NCBI GenBank assembly: GCA_023376005.1
Contig: CM042152.1
Span: 82,690,969-82,754,968, forward strand
Reading direction: 5' to 3'
Length of the DNA: 64,000 nt
Source: Doryteuthis pealeii
Lineage: Eukaryota > Mollusca > Cephalopoda > Myopsida > Loliginidae
Part shown: positions 49,701-62,600 of the stretch, piece after piece
Layout of the letters: each line of letters starts with the position of its first letter
Position numbering within the stretch: position 1 is the stretch's first letter
Notes under the pieces: model-generated
What the model saw: the letters and a program-made list of their open reading frames with translations, nothing else
What the model was told of the DNA's origin: nothing
The model's database searches: none
Position numbers and translations under genes: made by a program

Positions 49701-51253
49701 GATGGGTAACAACTTAAAAACATCACGTACTGTAAACAACTTGTGCCAAATTAAATGTGATCATCAAAGTTAAGCTATATTGAACCTGGTCAGTATTTAG
49801 ATGGGTAACAACTTAAAAACATCACGTACTGTAAACAACTTGTGCCAAATTAAATGTGATCATCAAAGTTAAGCAATATTGAACCTGGTCAGTATTTGGA
49901 TGGGTAACAACTTAAAAAAACATCACGTACTGTAAACAACTTGTGCCAAATTAAATGTGATCATCAAGTTAAGCAATATTGAACCTGGTCAGTATTTGGA
50001 TGGGTAACAACTTAAAAAACATCACATACTGTAAACAACTTGTGCCAAATTAAATGTGATCATCAAAGTTAAGCTATATTGAACCTGGTCAGTATTTGGA
50101 TGGGTAACAACTTAACTCTTTGCCTACTTTAAGCCTCTCACAATGGCTCTCACGACTGTGCCATAAGCCACTCACAATGGCTCTCTCATGACTGTGATCC
50201 TACCATAAGCCACTCACAATAGCTCTCTCACGACTGTGATCCTACCATAAGCCACTCACAATAGCTCTCTCACGACTGTGATCCTACCATAAGCCACTCA
50301 CAATAGCTCTCTCACGACTGTGATCCTACCATAAGCCACTCACAATGGCTCTCTCACGACTGTGATCCTACCATAAGCCGCTGGTTGCAGCGCTCTCACA
50401 GGTCACTTGTTTACATGGAAATAATACTCCGTAAACACCCCTGCCATGTTTTATTATGATCGTTAACCAACCTTAAGACTTGTACTTGGTACAACTATGG
50501 GGGGGGGGGAATTTGGTAGGCAAGGACTTAAAGACATCAGGTACTGTAAAAAAAAACAAACAAACCTTGTGATCTTGTTCTAGACTAAGTCTGATCATTC
50601 AAGTTAAGCAATATTGAATGTTGACAGTATTTGGATGGGTGATTGTTTAGGAATTCTAGATTATTAGATAAAATAGAAATGAAAGTGATTACATATATTC
50701 TATTGTCTATTTTCAATTTTATCTTTTAATAATTTGTTCTCATTTTTGTAATTCATCTCGGCTAATTTGGCCATTTTGGTTGGAAAATTAAAATGAATAT
50801 ATATTATTATTTATATTTTTGCTTGAAGGCAATTACAATGCGTATATCGCATAAAATTCGATAATTATAGAAGATAATAATGAAAAGTGAATTTCGGTAA
50901 AGAATTATTCGGTGTGTAGAACATTGTACAGTTGAAACAGTCTGTACGATCTTCTACACACCGAATAATTCTTTACCGAAATTCACTTGTCATAATTATC
51001 TTCTGTAATTATCGAATTTTATGCGATATATGCATTGTAATTGCCTTCAAGCAAAAATATAAATAATAATATATACTTTATTCAACAATGTTTCTAAAAA
51101 AAAACAACAAAAAAACAAAAAACAAACATCCAAAAAATCTTACTAAAATGAATATTTATCTACACAACTGATCTAATGTATTTATTTACAAATGTGATTT
51201 CTTAAAAACAGATTTTCAATTTTTCTATTCAACTTTTCTTGGTTATTGGAAGG

Positions 51254-51291
<38 letters not shown>

Positions 51292-51749
51292 AATAAAAAG
51301 GTAAATCCAACTGACTTATCTAGGGGGATAATTCTATTTTGGATCATTAATATCTCCTGTGCATCCACAATGCATTCTCATGTTAATGCAAACTTATAGA
51401 TTTATACAAAGATTTTTACAAGTCAAAATAAATTTATAATAGCCAAATGACAGGTTGTTAAGTTTTTCTTTCTTTGAAAATATATAAGGTGTGTCAAAAA
51501 AATATATAAGGTGTGTCAAAAAAGTATCAAGATTTTTGTACTTTTTTGACACACCTTGTATTCTGAATAAAAAAACAAAAAAAAAACCGTTCCATTTATT
51601 CATTTTTTTCAGAATACAAGGTGTGTCAAAAAAGTACCACTGTATTTACCAAGATAGAAATGAAGAATCAAGGGAACCCCATTTTTTTTTCTCGAGAATA
51701 CAAGGTGTGTCAAAAAGTAAAAAATTCTCAATACTTTTTTGACACACCT

Positions 51750-51788
<39 letters not shown>

Positions 51789-54046
51789 CTAGGCAAATTG
51801 ACCCCTTACAGACAGAAAAATGACAAAAATGTCACTCTAGCAGCAAAACAGGGTTAACTATATAACGCAAGAGACATAGGCACGTGAAGCAAGAGTGCAG
51901 GCAAACAGATATGCAGATATAGTCTAGATGAGCTGCAAAGAGACACAAAACTGTGCTTGTGTAGGTGCGGGGAGGATTTGGGACCCCCACCACCCCAAAA
52001 AAAACAATGACTATTTATATGCAAACTCAAATTTGCCTACTTAAAAAAAATCAACTGAAATTGTCAGATTAAAAAACAACAACAAAAAAAAAAACACTAC
52101 AAAAACAAAAATAATCTGGTTGTGGTGAGATAATATTTGTTGAAATTTGAAATTTAGGGAAGTCGGGGGGAATGACAAGGTGGCAAATGGAGTGACGATA
52201 GCAATATTACCAGACAAGTAGGATTTAAAAAGACTTACAATAGAGCGAGGTGCTCGGATTATCATATCAGGATTATCCTGATTATAAGCAGCACAAAGTA
52301 AAAAAATAAATAAAAATAGATTAAAAACAAAAACAATAAACAAACATCAGATTTATTGACAAAGAAATTTATTTCTAACAGATTGGAAAATTAAATATAC
52401 ACACTAGGGTAAGTCGATTTTTCACTTTTTAAAAATATCAAATTGTCCATCTATGCAAAAGTTGTGTATTAGTATACTGAATACTAATACCAAAAACTAG
52501 ATCTTTTACTTGTACCATTGTTTGAGGAAATAGCATCAAAGATCGACAGTTAAAATGCACCAAAAAGCCTTGTTTTCGCAAAATTTAGCCTTTAGAAAAC
52601 GAGGATTTTTAGTGTATTTTAGTAGACAATCTTTGATGCTATTTCCTCAAATAATGGTGCAAGTAAAAGATTTAATTTTTGGTATTAGTATTCATTATAC
52701 TTGTAGTAACAAGTCGAACTTACCTGACTCAAAGCGTCCTCGGTGCCTGGCCTGCGAAACTATCCATGACAGAAGAAGGAATGTGGTACGCCATTATACC
52801 CACTGAGTAAGAAGTGTCAAGAAATTGGAGGGGGGCAGAGTGGACTTTTTATAGAGGTTGCGAGGCATTATGGGTGACTACCCATGGTGCATTGCAACTT
52901 TTATTTGGCTATAAAAGCGACCCATTTTGTTCTTCAGTAACAGAGTGTAGAGTAAGAGAGGAAGAAGAGAGAGAAAGAAGAAAAGAAGAAGAAAAAGAAA
53001 AAGAGAAAAGAGAAAGAAGAAAAAGAAGAGAAAAGAAGAAGAGAAAGAGAAAAAGAAGAAGAAGAAGAAGAAGAGAAGAAGAAAGAAGAAAAAGAAGAGA
53101 AAGAAGAAGAAAAAGAGAGAAGAAAAAGAAGAAAAAGAAGAGAGAAAGAAGAAAGAAGAGAAAGAAGAAGAAGAGAAAGAAGAAGAAGAAGAAGAGAAAA
53201 AAGAAAAGAAGAAGAGAAAGAAAAGAAAAGAAGAAGAAGAAGAAGAAAAGAAGAAGCTGGTGGACAATTTTCAATACTAAACACAACCTTCGCATAGATG
53301 GACAATTTGATATTTTAAAAAAGTGAAAAATCGACCTACACTAATACACACTGGTGCCTGGTCTTACGAGTACCCCAGCTAAAAGTTACTAGCAAATTAG
53401 TAGAATTTTATGACATTAGGGAATAAATTCATTAAATTTTAATGCTACAGTGGATAGCAATCTGTTTTTTTACTGAAAAGTCTAATAAATTATTTTTGAC
53501 AACTGAATATTGATTGTAACTTTATGGATATTAAAAGATGGTGGAATAAAACAAATAATATAAAATGTCGAGACAATTTTTCATATTAATTTTCTTGGAC
53601 ATAAAAAATGCATGATTGCAATTAAAATAGTATTATCTGGGTTATTCGGACTATTGTCCCCATCTTTATTGTTATTTGTACAATGTTTCGACCGATATGC
53701 CCTCCGGCCTTCTTCAGGTATTTCTTGTCGGACTCGGGAACCTTCTTGTCGTAATCGGGAGCCATCATGGAACTTCGAACTTAACCCTTTATATGGTCCA
53801 CAGGGGTATCCTGTTCTCATTCTGCTAACCATAGCTGGGGTAGGAGTTGTGTTAATTATTTTTCTATGTTACTGCCACTACTTAGGATTGAACCCGGAAT
53901 CCAGAGATAACTGTCACTTAGAACTGTCTTAACCTAACTACCTTATCCACTAGGCCATGTGTCCAATGGTCCGAATAATGCAGATAATACTAATCATCAA
54001 GCCTCATCTCAAACATTTAGAGAAATTGCAATTAAAATTTTTGTTG

Positions 54047-54077
<31 letters not shown>

Positions 54078-54173
54078 TTTTAAGAATTCAATTGAATTTT
54101 TTTTTACCTTGATAGAAGCTGGGTTAATGATAGTTGGATGTTTACAAATAACGTTGCCTTCCATCACCTGAAG

Positions 54174-54205
<32 letters not shown>

Positions 54206-56625
54206 AAGACTTTCTTTAATATAATGGTACAAGCAGAACCCATAGAATTTACAAGAAATGAAACAAAAATATGGTTACGGTTCGGTGGTTAAGAAGATAT
54301 AATAAAGTGTAAATTCACAGAAGAAATGTTTTGTGTTGTTAATTAAAAGCAAACCAACAACACAGAGTATCTTAAAAGCATCCTAGATGGAGCCAACTTG
54401 AAAATTAAGAAGAGAGAGGATGTACCAGATAAAAGTTCATATAGTCTGATTAACAACAACCATCACCCAAGGTTCATCTGAGTGAGACTCTGATTGGCTT
54501 AAGTGGATCACATGATCAGATGAGAAAAAATGGGATAGAAGTTAGATTTAGAATTATTGCAATTCAAGCAAGCAGAAATAGTGTTTAGACACATGTTTCA
54601 TCTGTATTGATTTCTCCCACATGTGTTATGTTGGAATCAGGGTAATAAAAAACCCCAAAAAAACTTAGTGTAGAAAATATTATTTGAATTCAGACCTAGA
54701 CCATTGTAGATTTGAGTGACATCTCGTAACCTTAGTTTGACCCTGCTCTTCCGGTTTGCATGCAACCGTGAGGAGGAGTTTTAGTTCTAGTCGGTTCTAG
54801 TTAAACTGCTGATTGATAAAGATGTTGTTAGCTAGGCTGCCATGAGTGGTTAAGGTCTGGTGATTAAGAAGATATAATAAAATGTGAATTCACAGAAGAA
54901 ATGTTTTGTGTTGTTAATCAAAAGCAAACCAACAACACAGAGCATCTTAAGAGCATCTTAGAAGAAGACAACCGGAAATTTCAGAAGACAGAGGTTCGAC
55001 TGTCAGCCAGATAACTACTCAGAGAAACAGATAGTCACATAAGATAGCTACTCCAGACAACAGAAGAAGTAAGACAATATACGTCAACTACAAGACAGAC
55101 AAGAAAAGATAATGATTAAGTATGGGTATACAACTATGGGTATACCCAGAAATATACTAAGTAAAGAGATGGTTTTACAACACAGAGATGAAATAATGTG
55201 CAAAAAGAGAGGAGAAATTTACCTGTGGTGATTGCATCAGGTAAAGTAAATGTTTGCCATGTCCTTCAGGTGTTTTCAGCTCATATGGCCACTTGATGGT
55301 CAGTCTGGAAGTAGGAACGGCACCAGGACCCTTGTTATATATCTGGAAATAAATATATCACATAAAAATGTAAAATAATTTGGAGGCACATGTTGTTATG
55401 GTTATCATCATAGGTTTGGTTTGTTTTACGCATATCAACCTCAGTGGGTCATTCAATGCTGACAACATTTTGAGATAAATTCATTCTTAATGGATACCCA
55501 ATTCTTTTTATAAACTCATGTTTTTCTATTTAACCCATAGATGGGACTCTAACAGGTACTACCACTCCTGGTCAGAGTGTGCTCCACTTTCCCCAAACAT
55601 CCAGAAATGGAACCTCACCATCAGATAGAGTTTAATGTCATTCTCATGACATGAAGACCCTCAGCCACTGCCTTCTAGCACATATGATAAAAAGGGTAGG
55701 GGGTGCCATAAGGGCAATAGGGTTGGGGCAATCATATAGGTGCTAGAGCTTGACGTGACCAACCGATTGATCAAAGGGGGCTACTCCGACCACCCATCTA
55801 GCCCAAGTTAGGGCCAAAGCGGAGTGTTGCATGTCATGGACTGCTCAGCCACCTGGGTTCCATCCTTAAGCATCATGGGTGGCCCCATTGGGGGGAGTAT
55901 TACCCCTCTGCCGTGATGCAGTCAGTGTATTTTAAATCCCCAGACAACAGGGCTAATCATCATAGGAAATGGACACAGTGAGATGTCCAAATCCTGGATG
56001 AGGCTGTTTGCATTACACATAGCGCTAACACCTTTAGAAAATATATGCATCAAACTACTTACTCTCCAGCTATGGGTAAATAGTAGGGCAGACTGGGCTC
56101 TTTAAACTTGATTAGGCAACCAGTCTAGGAGAAGGAACATTTAAAATTCCAACCTGTTAAACTCTGCTTTAGAAATTGACCTTGTGTCGCATACTAGTTA
56201 TACGGATAATTGGTAAAGACCTATTAGTAAAATGATTACAAAATTGAAATTGCCTACTGGACTCGTTTTCTATTTGGTAGTTGTATGGTTTCAAGTATTC
56301 CTATCTAATAGAAATAATTTGCATACAGTTGTATTGTTTCAAGTATTCCTATCTAATAGAAATAATTTGCATACAGTTGTAGGATTTCAAGTATTCTAAT
56401 AGAAATAATTTGCATACAGTTGTAGGGTTTCAAGTATCTAATAGAAATAATTTGCATACAGTTGTAGGGTTTCAAGTATTCCTATCTAATAGAAATAATT
56501 TGCATACAATTGTAGGGTTTCAAGTATTCCTATTTAATAATAATTCACACAATTATATGGTTTCAAGTAATAATAAAAATCCTTAGTAAACAATTAATGC
56601 TTCAATTAACTATTCCTAAATACTT

Positions 56626-56662
<37 letters not shown>

Positions 56663-59600
56663 TATTTTTATTGTATACAAATAATTTTCAAACAGATTTA
56701 TTTGATCCAGAGATTATACCCTAACAGGTACCACCACCACTACAGGTCACAGTGGTCCGGGGAGTAATGGCAATGAAAGGGTACTCCCCACTCCTCCAGA
56801 ACTAGAGCTTCACCATCTGATGTAGTTTAGTGTCACATCCAGGACACACATAATACAGTAGAAATTTATCTATTACTTACTTCATAGGTATGATTAACAG
56901 CAGGTCCAATATCATTTTCAGATTCAATAGCACTTTCACCACGGACTTCACCACTGTAAACGACTTGCTCGGGTGATGATCGACTGGAAAATAATTCACA
57001 AGCATAAATAAGCATCTTACAATGATTGAATAGGCTTCCGACACATCAAGACCTAAAGGAGTCATATAAAACTGTTTTTTGGGGGTTTTTTTTTGCACAC
57101 AATAGACACGTACATAATATTACATACTATAATAAGTTTTTCAACCGGAGTCCGTTCAATTAACAGTAATCCCTTTTGTTCAGCAAACTGCTCTCACAGT
57201 AACCGCGTTCCTCTGACCTTTGTTGTTCTTTACCCAAAATGCAGTAGTCCGCCGAATTTCACCTCTCTCGCAGTCACTTGCTTCATTCCTGTCGTACGTC
57301 ACTGCCCTTGTCAGCAAGACTCAAACGCAATTCCACCATGTGTTAAGGCAAGCCTTAAATAATGACACTAACATCCCACATCTGGGTCAATCGCACAGTG
57401 TAGTGATTTTCATTGCCAACGAGGTAGTCTGACGTCAAGCCATGACTCACGATCAGGAGGATGGGAGTTCAATCTCCCCAATCGTCCGTTACACCCCCAC
57501 CCCCCACCGATCTCATTTTACATGTCAGACATAGTTGTGTACGTTTTGAATCACTATGTGCATGATTTCTCTCGCAACATATACCCAACAAAATCTTTAA
57601 AAACTGGATGTGATAGGGTCTGCCCCAAGATGCCAACTGTGACAATTTATAGTGTCATAAATTCTAGGCAAACCCTGTAGCGAGAATGGGGGCTGTTGAT
57701 TTTGAGATCAGAGTGGAAATTTATCATCCCCGGTCTCTGGAGAATTCATCGAGATCAAAAAGGGGTGCATTAAGGTCATATGGTCCGATAATTCTTTAAA
57801 CTCAATCTTTTTTATAAATAAATTTTCTATTTAACCTATAGATGGAACCCTAACAGGTACTACCACTCCGGGTCAGATGGAACCTGGGAGCAATGGTGAT
57901 GAATGGGTGCTCCACATTCCCATGACCTCCAGAACTGGAACCTCACCATCAGATAGAGTTTAACGTCATACCCAGGACATGTAGACCCTCAGCCACTGCC
58001 CATCTAGCCCAAACAGGAGCCAAAGCGGAGTGTTTCAGCCACCAGGATCCCATCCTCAGGCATCACAAGTCACCACCCATGGCCAACAGGTGGCTCAGTT
58101 GTGTGTGTGTGTGTGGGGGGGGGGTGATCTTAGCCCTCTACAGAGGTGCAGTTGCATATTCTACAGCCCCAGACGACAGGGCAGTCCTGTTTTGTTAAGC
58201 CCAATTGTTTTGTATAAGTAAGAAAGCAGAATAGGTGTTACTTTGTCGAGAATTCTCCTAGGGAAAAATTACAGAAGTTTAAAAAAAACAAACAAAAAAA
58301 CCCCCCAAAACATTTTGGTCTTTATCAACCAAGGTCTTCTGAGGAAAAATTACTCACCCAGTGACGTGTATGTCAGTCATAATGAGCACTTCAATTGCGA
58401 TATTTGCGGTTGTATCTTCAACACTTATTTCTTCACTTGTTCTACAAGAAAAAGAAAAATCTATTAATAATGGAGATTCGCTTCCGGTTTTTGTCTGTAA
58501 CAAAAATGGCGTCACTGTTTACGTCACATTACCCAACACATAATCCAACGTCATAACATAGAATAAATATACTCAAAATGTGAGCATGCAACGTTAGACA
58601 ATCCTCATTGTTTCAATAAATAGATGCCCGGCATTATATATTTATATATAGATTGTTTTATTCTAATATAATATTTAAAGTTATCGGAACTGTTTCCATT
58701 TCATATTGTCTTTCTTTTTTTTTTTACTCCTTTAATAAATTTGACGATTTTACATACTTATGGTACACACTCTATGACATTGAATTTTCAGCTACCATCC
58801 CCTCAGGCAATATCCTTCAAAAAATTAATTTTACATTGCCCGGAGGGTGTCTTTTTATTTTGCTAGTATAATTAATGATTTTTATTTTGGGATAACTACC
58901 ATATACATACATAGCTAAGTCAAAGTTTTTCAGTACTGTGAACGATTCATTGAACATAAATTTAAAACAGCAATACTTTAAATTTTATTTATCATTAAGT
59001 TGCAATGATCCACAATTGCAATCACATGTACAATAGGGTAAGTTGATTTCTCACTTTAAAAAAAATATAAAATTCTCTCAAACAGCCAAAGTTGTGTGTT
59101 GGTATAATGAATACTGATACCAAAAACTAGATCTCTTATTTGCACGATTGTTTGAGGAAATAGCATCAAAGATCGTCTAGTAAAATCCACCAAAATTCCT
59201 CATTTTTGAAACATTTAACCTAGAAATTGGTTAGACAATTTAGCAATTTTAATATCTAAAACAGAAAAGATTTTCATTTTAAACGAAACGAATAAAATAT
59301 AACTATAATTTTAATTGAAAATATATCCACCCCATCATCACCGACACTTCCATATGCAGCGTTTTACCTAATAATTAAGCTGTAACAGTGATAACATTTT
59401 AAAAGATTGAAATCTATTTCCTCAAATGAAGGCAAAGTTTTGAAGGAAAATATTTTGTGTGGTAATTCTTAATTGATGTTAATTTGCAGCTTTCGCCATA
59501 TGGGAGACACTGTTTAGCTCAGTCGGTAGAGAGTCTGACAAGGAACCAGAAGGCTCCTGGTTTGATACAGGCCCTCGCAAACTCAGCATATGAGTAGCAC

Positions 59601-62600
59601 AGGGATCTGTGCAGTAAAGTAAGGAGCTAATGGTAGGTGTGGCACTCCAACTCAGACGCTAAAATAATCTCCTTGGTCTAGCGGTAGTGAAAAGGGGATA
59701 GGCTTCCTTGCTGATTGGCTGATACCGACATTAGGCCGCCTCGACAACTCTAATTTTTATTTACAGTTCCAAAATCAACCTACCCTAATGTACAATATGC
59801 ATTTGAAGCCTTTTGTAAACATAAAATATATATATGAAAAATTCCTACGTTTTTTTAAAGTCTTCTATACTGTTTGTAACTTGAGTGTTTGATTTTTTTT
59901 ATTATTGATTTTTTGTTTTGTTTTGTTTTACGGCATATCAACCTCAGTGGGTCATTTAATGCCGATAAAGTTTTGAAATAAATCAATTCTTAATGCATAA
60001 TACAATTTTTTTTATTAACACATTTTTCTATTTAACCCATAGATGGGACCCTAACAGGTACTACCACTCGGGTCAGAGTGGACCAGGGAGCAATGCTGAT
60101 GAATGGGTGCTCCACATTCCCCAAACCTCCAAACTGGAACCTCACCATCAGATAGAGTTTAACGTCATTCCCAGGACACGTAGACCTGCAGCCACCGCCT
60201 TCTAGTTTATCATCGAGTTGACCGTTATAATTTTTTTTTACCCAGGCTCATTTATGATTATAATCCAAAAAAACACAATCCTTATTTCCATGTTTGCATT
60301 ATGCATCCCCATTATACAACAAACGCTTCTGTTATGGATGACATTAAAATGGTCAGTATGGATTTTATAAGTATATGAAATTTATGCCAGTGTAGGTAAT
60401 TTGTTTTAGTTTGAATAAATCACATAAAAATGTAGAGAAAAATGTTTAAATGTAAAATAAAATGCAAGAAACATTTTTTAAAAAGTCATAAACGACCGGT
60501 GAAGGTTTTATTGACAATGAATATCAATCAACCTGGTTAAAAGTCAGGCAAGTTAAATTACGTGTCAGTCACATTCACTGCTATAAAAAAGGGAGATATT
60601 TACGCAATAGGGCAGGTTGATTTTTGCACTTTTTAAAAAATATCAAAAGTTGTGTTACTTGTACCGTTGTTTAAAGAAATAGCATCAAAGATCATCAGTT
60701 AAAATGCACCAAAATTCCTCGTTTTCGCAACATTTGGCCCAGAAATTGGTTAGAAAATTTAGCAATTTCAATATTTAAAACAGAAATTTATTTTACTAAG
60801 ATGAAATGAATAAGATATTATGACTAGAATTAAAATTGACAATATCCCCACGCCCCCATCATCACCGACATCTCCGATGTACTGCTTTTTACCTCATTAA
60901 TTAAGCTTTAACAGGGATAACATTTTAAAAGATTGAAATCTATTTCCTGAAATGAAGGCAAAGTTTTAAAGAAAAGTATTTTGCGATGTAATTCTTAAAG
61001 TTAATTTGCAACTTTTGCCACATGGGAGATGTTACAGTTCCAAAATCGACCTACCCTATTACCCAACTTGTTTGCCATGAGTAGAATGTGACATAAGGTT
61101 GCAAATATGGGGCATCCAGTGTGGATCAAATTATCTATTCAGTAAAAATGGTTCTGCAAGACTAGCTTGCTAACCATTAACTTTAATAAAAAAGCAATTT
61201 GGCAGTAAAGGCAAGCAATAAGCATATACAAAACATCTCAATAGCAGGAAATAATAATAATAATAATAATAATAAAACTTCACCTATGATGTATAAGACG
61301 CAGGGCAATTTTTTGCACCAAAATTTTGGAAAAAAGTGCGTCCTATATGCTGTCAAATACGGTAATTAAAATAATAAAAAACATCTAAAACAGAGCGCAA
61401 GGTTACAGTAGCTTGAACGTTGTGTTTTTTATAACAATAAAGATGAGGACAACAGTCCGAAATTTCATAATTATTCATATTAATCCTCATCTCCTAAATA
61501 CACATAAAAATCCTTTGAACTATTCACAAGATACACAATGCAAAGAACAAGTAAAGAAAATCTGCTAGGGGTCAGGTTTTTGTGAAGGAAAATACACGCA
61601 AGTAAACTTTATACATACGTTGATATTTTAGCGTGGAGGTTCAAGATGTTTGATTTTGTATCTGGATCATTGACTTGCAGTTTAACTTTAAAAGAAAGCG
61701 TTGTATCTTTCAGAAAAGGATTTCCAAGCCGATCACATAATATTAAAGTCTTGTTCTTTGCAGCACAATCTACAGGTTGTTTGCTCTGAAAGAAAAGAGG
61801 AAATATTAAGTTGAAAGAAAAGAAAGGAGGAAATATTAAGTTGAAAGAAATACGATCAAAACTCAAAATAATTTATTGTAGAGGGAAATCTCGTAGTGGA
61901 ATATTTATTGTTGTATGAAAAGAGCTCAGCTATCCGAGTTCAAATCCTGAACAAGGTTGTTTGCATTTCACATTGCGCTAATACTGCAGGAAAAGGTGTG
62001 TATCACACCTACTAAGAATATTTATAAACAATTTAATCATTTAATAGTTATTATTGTAATGTTATTATAATAAAATATTATAAAGTTATTATTAAAGTTA
62101 TAATAAAATTATAATATAAATATAATTATAAATAAATGTAATTATAATAAATATAATTATAATATCTTATTATAATGGAGATTATGTGTTTGTTTGTCTG
62201 TAACCGAAACTATATCACTACTCAAGATCACTGTCCATTTAGTTATTATACATTACATTCTCCATGAATCATTTTTATTAAAGCCTCAATCATTAATAAA
62301 ATCGTTTATCATTATTAATACTGCTGGTCATTTCTACAATCTAATAACATGCAAGTGTATTTATATATACAATAAATAGCGGTTTACTGTGTGAACGGCA
62401 AGCCTAATTTGCATATTGATATTTAAAATTTGATTTTAATAAATATGTGCTTGGTATTGTTGATTTCTTATTATTTGATTTTATCTTAATGAATATGAGT
62501 AAAAATCTCGGAGATAAATCTTAAAAGAAGGCAATTAACAAAAAGAAATAACTGTAATTTTATTCTTTACTTCCTAATTTAACTAAATAGTTAAATTAGA

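Noticed and set aside
49460..50116. Functional 5S rRNA gene cluster
   Set aside because: Units lack the 5' third of 5S and box A context and carry many substitutions.
52814..53326. 170-codon plus-strand ORF rich in Lys, Arg and Glu
   Set aside because: It is a translation of the GAA/GA tract; all three frames on both strands stay open there.
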